Assembly: GCA_900073065.1 (NCBI GenBank)
Contig: FJOG01000019.1
Span: forward strand, 897,151 to 961,150
DNA from: Phialocephala subalpina
Taxonomy: Eukaryota; Ascomycota; Leotiomycetes; Helotiales; Mollisiaceae
Direction of reading: 5' to 3'
DNA: 64,000 bases
Shown here: piece by piece, positions 10,042 to 22,474 of the stretch
Position numbering within the stretch: position 1 is the first letter of the stretch
How the letters are laid out: each line of letters opens with the position of its first letter
Position numbers and translations under genes: made by a program
Notes under the pieces: model-generated
Seen by the model: the letters and a program-made list of their open reading frames with translations, nothing else
What the model was told of the DNA's origin: nothing
The model's database searches: none

Positions 10042-11296
10042 TGGTTTCCTCCGCAGCCAGCCTCGAAAATACTCGAGTCCGCATAGCCAAGCGCATATAT
10101 GTTCCGCTAGTTCTCGAGTGTCATCTTCTCGTCCCCGGATTGCTTCTGCATTTTGAACTTGCTCTTCTCCGACCATTGACCAGTCCCAGGTTGGAGGTAC
10201 GAGCGATTGTGTTGCTGACATCTACAAAGGATGAGGGATCCTTTTCTCGTGGAGATCGTTGAATCAGGGTGTGTAATCGACTGCGGGGTTGAGTTTGTGA
10301 TTCGAAGTTGGAAGAGATATTGAAACTTCTGGGTGATGAGAGCAAAAAGATGGAAGTCGGCCAGCTAGAGAATAAGTACTCTCTCCATAACTGAAGCAAT
10401 AAAGATCTACAGAAAGGACATTTGCTGAAATTTGTCAACGAAATGTCGTTGAGGAAAGGCTGGAGATACGCATTAAGGATGAAGGTTATCATATAAAGGT
10501 CATTATGAGCGAAGTGAAACACAAAGGCAAAAACAGTTATCTCATCCCTCAAAGATTCTCGCAAACCCCTCACTTCTACGCTTGCGTTCTAGATAATCCT
10601 TCAAATACATGGTAGAACTTAAAATTGTGTTCCATTCGCTTGTAAGAAGAAAGCTCAGAATTTTGCGGAATCTTGAAAGGACTTCACAAGTGAGGGGAAC
10701 GCCGCCCTAGAAGGTGTCCTCACATATTTGATGCTTCGAAAGGCCAGGAAAACTATCTCGATCGAGTCACACCGAAGCGAACCATACATATCGTCCCATC
10801 TTTTTGCAAAAGCAAGCACAAGGCTTCTTCTTTCCTTGAAAATCGAGGTAAAAGCGGGAAAATACACGAATAGGGTCCTTCCGCGCCTCGCTTTGAACTT
10901 CCCTGTCATCACTACCCTTGCTCTCTTTTTCTCAGCTGGACGCCTCCTTGCTGCTGAGCCACAGCCTCTCTTATTGGACAAGAGCATGCAAAAATGATCA
11001 CGGGGTTACGATAAGCCTTAACGCGTCGGACGCGACAAGAAGCACTTACTCTCTTTCTATACTTCATGGTCGACAGATAACCAACAACGAGCTTTTGGTT
11101 GACTCTATGAAGCTCAAACTCGTCTCTAGCCAGCGAATTCAACTATGAATCAAAATGCTGTAAAGATGCCGAACAGGCTGGAGACCAGTCCCGACCAAAT
11201 TTAATCAACGCGAACAAGGTAAGCCGGCGTTCGATGATGCCTTTGCGACACTGGCACTAAGTCAAAGCCAGTAAATATCGAGCGGAGTATACAATC
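10042..11296. other. Intergenic leading to the copy C relic
   Basis: No intact gene. Short frames show no motifs. The right half includes the likely former promoter of copy C, with its ACGCGT box at 11021, and a GTAAGC donor-like site near 11217 in the place where a family exon 1 could once have ended. Confidence 0.4.
11021..11026. promoter_or_regulatory. ACGCGT box upstream of the copy C relic
   Basis: ACGCGT within AACGCGTCGGACGCGACAAG. Its reverse complement nearly matches the sequence before copy A, consistent with duplicated promoters pointing in opposite directions. Confidence 0.35.
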
Positions 11297-11862
11297 TTGG
11301 ATCTCGAAACAGAAATGGCCTGCGAGCAGTTCTGGTACTGTAGCAGCCACTCCAGCCCGCCGCCAACTCCAAATGCTCCGCAACCCAAGAAGGGACATCA
11401 AAGTAAGAAACGCAAACGCCATTCCTCTCAATCAAGACCCACGAGACAACGAACACCACTAGGCCATGTCTCTCGGAACATAAGATCTCGGTCGCAGAAG
11501 GCATCTGCGGCCGTTCCAAATCCCGAATTCGAAAGACTCGCCGAAACCTACCTCCCACAACCGAAAGCGTAATTACTGGCGAAAACGAGATGAGTGCAGA
11601 CTTGGCCCTACCAAAGAGGTATACTACAAACGGCAGATCCTCAAGTGTGATGCTTGATGTCTCTGCGAACCTCTCACAAGACACATCCGTTGGAGCAAAC
11701 TCGAAAAACGGTGCGAACCCTCTGCCCGAACACACAACCCCTCCTCCACACAAGCGAAGGAAAGTCACTCGCAAAAAAAAGGAGGTTGCTGAGGAGCCTT
11801 TCTCGTCTTCCGATCCGTCTCCATGGCGTCCTGTTGTACATCTTGTGCTCGATAGTCTATAA
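11297..11862 (+). pseudogene. WFG-block family relic, copy C (tail only)
   Basis: Two short open segments (to 11572 and from 11590) match the disordered tail of copy A in order. KRKRHSSQSRPTRQRTPLG corresponds to copy A's TQLNFTRTPLG region. SSSDPSPWRPVVHLV matches copy A's SSAASPWRPLEHLV ending. A stop and a frame break separate the two segments, and no WFG block or LEIEQRW helix is visible upstream. Copy C is on the plus strand, so copies A and C diverge from each other around copy B. It supports birth and death of copies in the cluster. Confidence 0.55.
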
Positions 11863-12657
11863 TCGCTTCCTGGCAACTCAGCCGTGAAGCACAATTGCTA
11901 GAGAACATATCCGGGAATCGTTAGCATACTAGCTGGAGGCGTTTTAGGAAGATTGATCTCGGAATCCCATCTTTTTTGTTTTGGCCATCATAGTAAAAAC
12001 GCTTCTGGAAGGAGTACAGGGGTTTTGCTTCCATATTGAAGCGTTGGGACGAAAGTTGGCGTAATTAGAGTCCAAAATTTGAAGACATTGCTTTGGACGA
12101 ACTGATGAAACGTATGTAATGAGGAATGACTGTAGTAATGCAACACAAGATACATACATGCAACAGTAAAATCATTTGCAAAAATTGAATAAGACGTGAC
12201 TCGGAAGCAGTCCCATTGAATTCTGAAAAAAGAGCATCATGAATTAACAAGAGCATCATACCATCTCTGAAAGTTCACGGGGACGTATAATTGCATCCTC
12301 AAGCTAGCTCTGGTGGGAGAATATTGACATGACATCGAGGATGCTCAAAGTTCACTTGGACCAGTGACGTCATGCCATCTCTAAGTTCACTCGTGAATAG
12401 CTTCAACGCCTTCTGTAAGCTGTGCAGATATCTCAACAGTAACACAATCCGAGGCTCGCCCAAAAAGAGATAATGATGACATATTGGAGGAAAATTCTGA
12501 TCTTGTGAAAATGCAGAACATGTGCTTCCGATTCATGGGCTTCAAGACTTGGGATCTCAGAGGGAAGTGAGCCCCTCAATCTACCCAAAACTTTGCGAAC
12601 TCCTACTTTAACAAAATCTTCCTTGCTCTTAAGATGCCTCCAAAAAATTTTTAGAAT
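11863..12657. other. Intergenic, no gene seen
   Basis: About 0.8 kb of fairly AT-rich sequence before copy D. No motif-bearing frame and no ACGCGT box seen here. Confidence 0.45.
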
Positions 12658-13949
12658 ATGCCACAAGCTCGTCCCGTTGAAACATTTGGCGTTCGAGCAA
12701 ACTTCCACGTTCACAGTAAGACTGAGCTATGGTTTAGGAAATTTGAACACGATCGGTTCGACTCTCTCCCGGAATGGTACAGATGGTTCATCCTTGACAA
12801 ATATATTGAAGAGCCTCACAGGCCGAATGTAAGTCCTTTCATCAATCTCTTCGATTCTATATTTGGTGAAACTTGACTTGGGACTCATGCTGTGGTGGTG
12901 GTTAGTACCGAAAATTCCGTGCTCTGCAAGATGTATACAATGCCTGGCAAGATGAGCGCCAAAGTCCTGGATCCATCCTCGTCTGGGCCGGTGACTATAT
13001 AAACAACGAGTTTCGCGTGATACGTCGCAATCGAAGGGTGTGGGGATGGTATACCAATAATTCCCCGAAGAATAAGTACAAGAATGCATGGCTTGAGATC
13101 GAACAACGTTGGCTAAGGTGGAAGGCGAGGAGGCCGGACAGAGCCAGGCAAGAGAAGGAAGCCGTCAGGGCGCCACGAATGATTGCCAATCCTGTCGGGC
13201 AGAAGCTGGGAGCTTGGGACGACAAAGAGATGGAGAACTTTGAGAAGGAGTATGAGAGTGATGAAGGCTTTGTCGTTAAGGATGGGGAGGTAGAATACGA
13301 CGACGAAACCGGAACCTTGAGCAGTGTGGATAGAGATGAAGGAATTAGAGAAGGAACAAGAGACGAAATGGAGTCGGAACTAGGTGAAGAGATTGCTGTG
13401 GCCCAGCAGGCATCCGGTCCTCTCGAGATTGATACTGAAGACGATTCTCTGCCATCTTTGAGCCAGCTGAGAAAACAACCCTGGCATTCTAAAAATGTTA
13501 CTCCTTCTGAAATCCAACTTCCCTCGAATAAATCTGCCGACTCTGGCAGCTCTACAGAGGAAGAGACTCCCATCGCGACCCGACCTCGGAGAAGGCTTAT
13601 GAAACGCACCGAGTTGTCTCCTCCAACTAGCAGTTCCACCTCAGCTGGGAACATTCAACCCGACGCCATGATCCTCAGTTTTGCCCGAGATGCAAGTCCG
13701 AGTCTCATCGACACACCAGCTCGACAGGATCGTCAAGACCCAATAACTCCCAATGCAGAACCAACCATTATACTTAGATCTGAAGAGGGATCTAGTACGG
13801 CGGATTCAGATGATGAGCCGCTTGTTCCCGCTTCCCTCTTGAAGAAAAGAATTAGGGAAGTGGTCCAAGACATGGAAACCCAGGACAATCAAACTCCGCA
13901 AGAGGTTCACAGCCCGAGCAAGCAAAGCAAGAAAGGAAGATTGGCATGA
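12658..13949 (+). CDS. WFG-block family protein, copy D
   Basis: Two exons, 12658-12828 and 12906-13949, with a 77-nt phase-0 intron (GTAAGT to GGTTAG); 404 residues. Exon 1 holds the first block in a diverged form (KTELWFRKFEHDRF, DSLPEWYRWFI). Exon 2 opens with YRKFRALQDVYNAWQDERQS. It continues with a degenerate second block (GSILVWAGDYINNEFRVI, then NRRVWGWYTNN) and the family helix AWLEIEQRWLRWKARRPDR. GQKLGAWDDKE and the acidic EYESDEGFVV motif follow. The tail is long, acidic and Ser/Thr-rich and carries DSDDEPLVPASLLKKR, a motif repeated in copy E. It ends in a basic KQSKKGRLA. Function unknown; probably nuclear. Confidence 0.75.
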
Positions 13950-14816
13950 GAGTTGGAGATGAAGGCAAATTCTTTGAACCAAAAGAACATAGCCGAGCTC
14001 GTATGAGTTTTCAACTTTCGCTTAGATCAAATGGGAGTTCCTGCGGGTTGGGAACATGAGGATGCGGATTCAGTGCGGTCTGGGATATATTTGCGTCTTC
14101 TGGTTCGGGGTATTGGATTTTGTGATGAAACATTCCCATCAAGAAGCTTGGAGATTCTTGGACCTTGGCCTGCTTAACTTGGAAGAATTCTTCCTGCAGA
14201 AGTTGGACGACCCAGGTCGCGATGTCGAGGGAAAACGACAAAACAAAAGCTAGTATCCAGTGGGACTTTCGAATTGAGCTTTCTTGTCATTTCTCAGAAG
14301 GTCTCCAAATTTGACGTATTGAGAGCAGCCGAGAGGTGAACGCATCTCAAGAGTTCAAGTCAATGTCCTTCATTTCCTGGGACACTGGGTCTCGCTTTTG
14401 TTGGACAGGCTCGGCTGGCGTTTTGGGAGATTTTGAGAGATGGTCGGTTCGCGTTAAGTCTAGAAAATGGATAATACCGTCATAACAACTGCTTTAATTG
14501 TACTTCACCTCGAAAGTTTGATCCAAATACCAGAAGAGTAGAGGAAGCTGCCAAAGACGTGGATGTGCGCGTCATCGAATCGGAGACTTTACAGCTGGCG
14601 CCTGGACCATGTGACACCGCGTCCTCTTCCACCGTGTCGAACGACTTCCAAGAGATTCTGCACGAAGGTACGTATGGGAAAGTAGTCCGCAGATTCGGTT
14701 ACGTCTCTCTTCTTGTATATATCTAGTTCAGCAGCCAGCAATATATATCGTTTCCAGACCGTCGAGGTGTCTTTCGCCAAGACTCGCTTTCCATTCCCCT
14801 CTCTGACCTTGCAGAC
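13950..14816. other. Intergenic between copies D and E
   Basis: No gene seen. Frames are short and unrecognised. Confidence 0.45.
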
Positions 14817-16814
14817 ATGGAACTCAACCGAGAGCAGAGTGAAGTAGACGCAGCGATCGAGAGATACGGACTCGATCGCGAGGAACCAGGAGCGACAATA
14901 TTGTGGTTCGATGAGGAGTGGGTAGATCAGGAAGACGACAAGCAGTGGATGGGTGAACGGTTCGATAAAATTGACGAAGGATATAAAGATTACATAGTAC
15001 GACGGTCCAGGCAAAGTCCTGGAAATCAGAATGTAAGTCATATACTTGTCTATCTTCGGGCTTGTTATAACGCTGACATTCTATAGTTCCAAAAGTTCGC
15101 CGCCCTCGACAAAGTCTACAGCGCCTGGATCGACAAACGCCGCAGCCCATTTTCGATAATAGTCTGGTGGGGAAAATGGAAAGGACATGAGTTTCGACTT
15201 ATACATCGGAGTAAATATCGTTGGAGGTGGTACATTACCAAGGGTGATCCGCAATATAGGCCTCGATTGCTAGAAATCGAGCAGAGGTGGGAGAGATGGA
15301 GAGCAAGCCGACCGAGGAAGACGCCGAAGGAGAAAAGGGTGGTAGGCCTGCAAATGAATAAGCGAGGGCAGAAGTTAGGGCCGTGGGATGAAATACCGGT
15401 GGATGTTGGACAGTACGAGAGCGATGAAGGATTTGTTGTATTCACCGAGAGTGAGGATGAGGATCAGGATGAGGGATTGGAGGACACTGGGAGTCAAAGC
15501 AGTCATGGAATCAATGGCGAATGGCGGAGTAGCGAAGACGAATCTGCAAACGAAGCTGGGGACGAGGACAACGACTCACATATGGAAGGAGTAGAAGAAG
15601 ATATGGTAGGTCATGTCTATGGGAATATGGAGAGCGACAGCATGGATGACGACGAAGATATGCCATCACTGGAAGATCTGGTTCGAAATTCAAGGACACA
15701 GCAGGAGGTTGTGTCTCCTCTAAGGGCAAAACATCATGAGAGAGAGAGACCAAGAAGTGCCGAACGAGTAGGGAGCAGCGACTCTGATCCGGACTTAGAC
15801 TCGGAGTCTAATCAAACCCTAACACGAAAAGGGGGAGATGGAATATCAACGCTCATATCTCGAAATGGCTTTACGTCTTACTCTGGTCACAACTCGGATA
15901 ATGATATCTTTACGTCTGCTCAGAAGAACAACGATACCCCTTTCAGACGGCGATTGTTTTCGGGAAAGGAGTTCAAGGACGCTCAATGGAACAGAACCAG
16001 ACGTAGCAGTAGTGACACAGAAGCCGAGCCGGATGTCGAAGACACAACCCCAACAAGACAATGGACAAGGGGTGGCGAGGAGACGTATACTTCGCCCTGC
16101 CACCCTATTCTTCAAACTCCAAGCAGGGCTATGTCCCGATCTTCCGCAAAAACTCTTTCCAATGAGGACTCAGATGCGACAATTATGTCTTGGCGAGCAT
16201 GTAATACTACTCCCAGGAAGCGATTGATTTCGAGAGCAGAAGCCAAGACTAGTCCACGTTCCTCTCTTCGAAATAGGCGAGGCTCAGATCCATTCACCAG
16301 CGACAATTCAACAATTTTAACTCCAACTCGATACAAAACATCTGCACGAGGAACTCCCACGCCAGCTGGGGAATCCAAAGAAGATGCTATTGATGTGGAG
16401 ACATTGTCTGACGAGATCATCACACCCTCCCGGAAGTCGAAACGAGGCAAGCCGCAGCCCGAACCATCCCGCCTCGCGACTCCTTCCAGGTCCCCTCTAA
16501 AGCGAAAAAGAAGCCTCTCTGTCTCCCCCGAAGCAGTCCAGGAGCCTGTCATCATCCTGGGATCTGAAGTGGAAGACTCAGAAGGTCCAGAAGCGTCGAC
16601 AGATTCTGATGACGAGTGTCTTGTTCCTCTTCGCCTTCTAAAAACTCCAAGCAAGAACAAAGATGAGACCATCCTGGAATCCGAAAAAGAAGACTCGGAA
16701 GCCGAAGAAGAGTCGAGAGACACGGATGACGAGTGTCTTGTTCATCCGAGACTTCTGAAAACTCCAAGCAAGGACACAGCTAAGATTCGCAAGAGAAGTG
16801 GCATGTTCATGTAG
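14817..16814 (+). CDS. WFG-block family protein, copy E (long form)
   Basis: Two exons, 14817-15032 and 15087-16814, with a 54-nt phase-0 intron (GTAAGT to CTATAG); 647 residues, the longest copy. Exon 1 holds a diverged first block (GATILWFDEEW, ERFDKIDEGYKDYIVRR). Exon 2 starts FQKFAALDKVYSAWIDKRR. It has the best-preserved second block (FSIIVWWGKWKGHEFRLI, KYRWRWYITKGDPQ) and the helix RPRLLEIEQRWERWRASRP. RGQKLGPWDEIP and YESDEGFVV follow. The tail of some 480 residues is acidic, with many Ser-Asp clusters and one basic KRKR, plus a tandem 39-residue repeat near the end. The enrichment in acidic Ser-rich stretches and basic patches suggests a nuclear, possibly chromatin- or DNA-linked protein, but no known function can be assigned. 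Confidence 0.75.
16553..16786 (+). repeat. Two 117-bp in-frame repeats in copy E
   Basis: The units are 16553-16669 and 16670-16786, each 39 codons. Each encodes an acidic stretch followed by DDECLV, RLLKTPSK and a short spacer. A single related motif occurs in copy D, so the duplication arose after D and E split, or was lost in D. Confidence 0.75.
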
Positions 16815-19800
16815 AGTAGGAGATTGTGATGCGAGTACCTGCTGAGACTCGCTCATACTTCGATCTATCTCTATCGCAGCACGCCCTTCTGACTCCCAAG
16901 AGTCACCATTGATTATCCTCAGCCAGGTTTTCTGGTCATATCATACAGCAGTGGTTCATGATATGAGGCAACCCATCTAGAAAACCTAGAACAGGCAATC
17001 TAGACAACCCAAGGTTATGGTCCACAGCCCGATGGGGTTGTCTTAGACCACACAAGACACGACTCATGTCAATACTAGACGATCCTTCACCTTGTTGCTG
17101 GTGCTTGATATCTACATAGAAGTCACAGCGTGCGGTTCTGTATCAAGCACAGAGCGATGATCTCAACGAATTCATACAAAAAGCAATCATTCCCCTTCAC
17201 GGCCGCTCCCGCTCCGATCGAGCGTAAAGGCAGGACGCAGTTGAATACGACTTCTATCAACAGGAAACATTATCATGTTACCGGACTTGAGAGAGATACA
17301 ACCATCGCGAACTTCCTCAAGCTGACAGGCGAAGACTTTGTGGTCAAGGGGCAAAGGTTTTGCGTACCCCGGAGATGCTCCAGGCTCTTAGTATCGATGT
17401 TCCTGCGAACTCAACAACTCGTGCAAGATAGGAATGTTGTTGTGTGAATGGTTGCTGCTGGTTGTTGGAGGAAAATTGAGGACTCCGATGGTCTCATGTC
17501 GTGTTTTGACTTGGAGAGCATTTCATGGGCATTTTCATTTGGTGTTGGATTACCATGACATACGGGCCAAGCTGGAATTCGATATTAAAAAGTCCGTATC
17601 TCTTTTGTGGAAACTTTATGATCAATCTAATACAATTCTCGCATCTTTTTGAGGGGGACTCGACATTCTAAGATTGCTTTATGATATGTACAGTACAAGA
17701 AAGGAATGTCGGTGCAAAGCTAGTACTCTACAGCAGCCTTCTTTGCTGAGGTCTGACCAAAATGCCATTAAAGACAGTCCCTTTCTTGTACAATTCAGAA
17801 CTTAATGACACAATGATATCTCCCGTCGACGAGTCCTTCATGTGTTGTCGGCCTGGAGTTACTTAACTCAACCTGCGATTGGCCAAGCATGTCTACACGT
17901 TTTTGCAGCGTAAGGAAGGCGCTGCGGGGTATTGCCTCTGTGCTTCAATTCTGCTGTCAAGTTCTCTTGTTCTGTTACTTCCTTGGCAACATACTACAGT
18001 TGGTGTCAGATGACATGCCACTGTATGGCATAATAGCAAATATCGAAACAACAGACATCACATCTCAAACTCATGAGGGACAACTTCAGATCGCAAGCAT
18101 CAGCATCGTATCTCTTCTTCTTCGCGCCGCCAACACTCACTGCAAGCCCAAGTCGAACGTGCTCCAGACTTTTCGCTCCATGTTTTCTTAAGTAGCAAGA
18201 GTCAAGACTAGCACTTAAGAAGGGGGTTGGGGGACAGGATGTTTGATGCACCAATTGGGCTAACATCAGTCACACAGTGCTGAGACGGCGTCGCAATTGG
18301 GAACGGTTGTCCTTCCCAAAAACGGCAGTGCTTCCGAAAATATAGCGCAGAGGAGATCCTTTTGAGAGGGGCTGGCGGGCCGCTCCAGTTATAGTGCTTT
18401 GTGGATGCTTTGGACGGGGTGAATGGAATGGAGTTCTTTCGACTTGATGCCCAAGTTGTCATTGCTAGTAGATGAGAATGCATTCACTTCCTTGCATGGC
18501 TTGTCAAGTTGTGAAGTAGCCTACTCATTCCATTTATTTTGTTGCGAGCGGGGTAAAGAGTCAAGTCTTTACTTTCAATTGGGTGTACTATAAAAAGAAG
18601 AAGTACCATGTCATAGTCACCTTGCCGCAGAACAACAATGCGATTATCCGCGCAACCGCTTCCTCGGTCTCCGCACCTTCCTTTACTCCATTCATTTATT
18701 TTCCTGAAGAGCTCCTTGGAATAGACCATCCGTCCAAGGGCCAGTCGTCTTTAATGCTGAGTCCAAGTCTTGTACCCATGCTACCAACTGAGCCGATGCC
18801 AAACAGTCTCACTCTCAACTTATAGAAAGCATAACCTTCCATCCCCACTCGATTTACTATACTCTCTCTCTCTAAGGTTGTAGTAAGATCAACTTATCAA
18901 GCAATGGATCCAAGAGTCATAGAGTCAAGCGCCCGCCCCTACACAAGAGCCTTGTATGAGAAGTTGGTTTCTGGATCTGGGGTTGCTGGGCACCTTGGGT
19001 CATCCATTCAGACTCTGAAGCTACCCGCAAAGCACCGTTCATGAGCACTACCAAAATGAGTTGCCAATGGTATGAGGAGAAACTTATTCGCGCGACCAAG
19101 AAACGATGCTATACTCCTTTCGAACGGGAAACGCGGGCAAGGGGCTTTCGTTCCATAGGGCACGTGTTCATGGAACTTGAGCTAAGCTTCAAATCATTCT
19201 CCAGATATTTGGGGAACTAGTTGTATGGGGGCACTTGCCCCATAGTGCCACTCAAATCAACGTTTCCCTCGCAATGACGGTCGCTGGACCAAGCTCTTCT
19301 TCACCAAGCACTGCCACTCCAATTCACCTTGTTTTCCGAAGCCAGTGCTCTCGATCGACAGGATGAAAGGATAGATGTGAATTCCCTGTATATTACTACG
19401 GGCCTCGCTAAAGACTGGTCGACAGTTTGTCGCTCGGTCTGGAGAGCCGGGAAGTCAAGAAGAGCCTAGGCACGTGATCCGGTCCGTGAGTCAAGTTGCA
19501 AGAAACATCTAAGAATAAATAGCTCTTCCTTCTCTTCGTTCCAGAAGTACACAGTCCACCAAACAGTCCTACATTACGACAACCACTACTCTTGCCGCTG
19601 TTGTTCGGAGGCTCAAATGTGTGGATCTGAAGTCAAGCGGTTTGACGATCTAGAGGGCAGCATGCTCAAGTCCAACCCAATGACCTAATATCAGAAGCAT
19701 AGATTCATTGATATCAGATACTAATTCGGCTATCAAGTTACCGTAGTGAGCGGAAGATCCGGGAGTAATGAAGTGAGATACTTGATGAGGTATGCATTTA

Positions 19801-20503
19801 TACTTTGCTCGTATGCTCAAGGATGAGTTGAATTGAGAGAGAATAGGTTGTAGGAATAAGGACTCACTTGAATGGGTGCCATCGCACACTTAGCAAGCGG
19901 TTCTTCTTCCAGTAGCACCACCAAGAGACCACTATAACCCTACACCCACAAGGTATGCAAGAATCAGCTGTATAATTCGGTATCGGGCGACCTCAACATT
20001 TCCGAAGTACTACGGTGCCCCAACCCGGTAGTCTCCAGCAATTATGGTCTACTCTAGTATACTTTGATGATGTGAGAGTGATAGCACGAAGTATTAAAAG
20101 AGCGTAGCTTCGAGATGGACAACATCTTGTAGCACCTGCAATTCCGACTTCAAGAGAATACGTCCTCTATCTAAGCGCACACCCAAGTCATCTGAATGCG
20201 CTCATACAAGCTAGGACTTGCAGAGATTTGAAAACTCTTGAAAGATCGAACTAGTAACGACTTAGGTAGGCATGCTATTCTCGTTTTCAGTATGAACTTC
20301 ATCATACATGACAATGGTTACAGCCCGACAGCAACGTGGAGACCGAATTTCCTCACCTCCGAATCCCCAAACCATGACACTTGAACTTGAAAGCAAACGC
20401 ACTCCACAACACAAGGACCGCAGGAGAATGTATTGAGCAATACTACGCACAATCAAAAAAACTCTTGCTCGAGTGGCGTAGAAGTCGTTTCGGGTGGGTG
20501 TGG
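16815..20503. other. Gene-poor region with two imperfect hairpins
   Basis: No gene recognised in 3.7 kb. At 16925-16987 the arms AGGTTTTCT/AGAAAACCT and CATATCAT/ATGATATG pair. At 16998-17046 GACAACCC and GGGTTGTC pair, with a short flanking extension. These may be remnants of small inverted-repeat elements. Short frames elsewhere carry no known motif. Confidence 0.4.
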
Positions 20504-20890
20504 CTGAAGCTTGGTCAGAACCCTTGGGAGCTTGCTATATACTCTCCTCGGCAAAAGAAAAGAGATTTGGAAGAATGAAGTTCAATGAACTAGGTTGGAA
20601 AGGACATTCACCTTCATAGCTGTCCTCGTAAAAGAGCAACAATTCCAGACTTTCGAGAAGTCTCGAGGTATAAATACTACCTCTTAAACCTCCAGGATGA
20701 ATGTAACACAGATCGTCAACATATCAGAACTTGACGGGAAGACCTTTGCTTGGTGGCCGCCACATCAACTCCTCTCCAATTCACACTCATCGTCCACGAA
20801 ATTCATGGCCAAGAGTCAAGATTCGAGTGAACTTTGTCCTTCCATTCCATGGGTTCTCATAAGGCATTGCTTCATTGCTGTCAATTCTCC
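20504..20890 (+). repeat. TATA-box repeat family, copy I
   Basis: The boxes occur in the family order: TGAAGCTTGGTCA (about 20505), TATATACTCTCC (20536), ATTCACC (20606), TATAAATA (20669) and GCTGTCAATTC (20877). This is one of the most complete copies. No convincing protein is encoded downstream of the TATA box. Confidence 0.6.
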
Positions 20891-21113
20891 CATCGTAATT
20901 CCATCTCATCTTTCCTTATTGAACGACACTTGCGAACAGAGTTGATAGCAATACAGATTCGAATCACGCTCGATCTCGACTTCAAACCTCCAGATTGAAT
21001 AGCCTCAACTAGCAACTAGGCTAATGCCATGATAACTTCCAGCACTGAGGTTGTACGGTAAGAAACGGATTACTGGTGGAGTGGGTGGGAGCTGGGACTG
21101 CTTGAGTAGTGGT

Positions 21114-21320
21114 GGTTGAAGCCCAAGGGAAGACAAACGGGGTGGTTTTATCCTCTCTCGCACTCCAAAGAGTGCTGAAGGGAAGAAGAAACAAGGCTAG
21201 AGGCTGCTCCACCAAAGCGTCAACATTCACCAATCGAAAACCGTTCTAGAATAGCACAAGATTTTACGTAGCACCGTAATCCCTAGTAGACTTTGAAATG
21301 GAAATGAGAAGGTATAAATA
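21114..21320 (+). repeat. TATA-box repeat family, copy II
   Basis: GGTTGAAGCCCAAGG (about 21114), TTTTATCCTCTC (21146), ATTCACC (21225) and TATAAATA (21313) keep the family order. The GCTGTCAA box cannot be found at the expected distance. Confidence 0.5.
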
Positions 21321-21755
21321 GACTCCCCTTATCGCTAGCTTGACGGTCAACATTTCTGTCTCAATGGGCCAGATCTTCCAGAGATCCTATGCCACGATCC
21401 GAGAGCAGCATCTTAGCACATGAGTGTCTTGACATCTAAGCACTATAGCTACAGGCTATCGTTCTCCCCTAAGCGACAAAGACGACGATGTATTAAAATG
21501 AGCGGACGAAAAAACTTATAACCAGACGATAGAGGCTGATAGCGCATACAAAGTGACAGCAATAGCAAACGACCTTTAGAAATAGATCAAAGCAACGCTG
21601 AAAGGACTTAGTCGGCTATCTTCTTGTGACCGCCGACCAAGTTTCGACATCCCACTGGAAAACTAATGCTTTGCAAACATCGTGCCTCCAAAGTAGTGTG
21701 GGAAGGTTGGCGGTTGAAAATGTGTGGATAAGGTTATGTGTTCTTGAGGTTGAGA

Positions 21756-22284
21756 GTATCGTTTATATAGCAGCGAGTAAGAGAGTTTCTTGTGACTTTC
21801 AGTGAACGAAATCTATGAGCAGGACCGGGTAGACTCGAGCACCACTCCCTCTAACTTTGAAAGATGTAGGAGCCTTGATGTCAAATGGGAAGGAGTGTTT
21901 TGACACACGACGCGTATCACAAGCAATATTTTCCTTTTTTTCCTTTCTTCCTTCAAATTGAGCTGTTTTCTAGACAATGATGGCAAATAGCAAAATGAAA
22001 CTGCTAGGTCTGTTCCTGAGCTTGACCGCTGCACTGAAGGACTCAAAGACCGGGGTATAAATAGCTCCCGATTCAAAGTTGGCCTCCGTCTCACCTGCAG
22101 TTCATAGCAGTCCTTCCTTGAACAACCTTCCACGAGTGGTCGCTGGCCTTGACATCGCGTTGTCACATCTCCGTCCAAGCAAAACTTCACGCAGAACATG
22201 AACGCCAAAATGCCGGTGGGCTCTGAGACTTGATCCTTTGATACTTTGTCAATCCAAGCAACATGCTTCTTGCTGTCAACTCTC
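21756..22284 (+). repeat. TATA-box repeat family, copy III
   Basis: TATAAATA at 22056 and GCTGTCAACTCTC at 22272 are 216 bp apart, as in the other copies. The sequence after CCAAAATG (about 22205) aligns with copy V by eye. The upstream ATTCACC box is not recognisable and the region around 21756 only loosely fits. Confidence 0.45.
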
Positions 22285-22474
22285 AACTGGCTATTATCCT
22301 ATCGTGCCATGCCTTGCCTTGATTTGACAATAATGAAAGCTCGATTTGTGACCGGGGTCAAATCTGATTGAACTAAGCAGCTTGAGGTTGAATCACAATC
22401 TCCATAGCCCATCAGAGAATGTCTGGCCGACCCCACTGGGGACAGAAAATTTCCTGCTCGAGTGTACTTGGGTA

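Noticed and set aside
10655..10987. 110-codon minus-strand frame rich in Arg and Lys
   Set aside because: Contains nothing recognisable and overlaps an equally open plus-strand frame.
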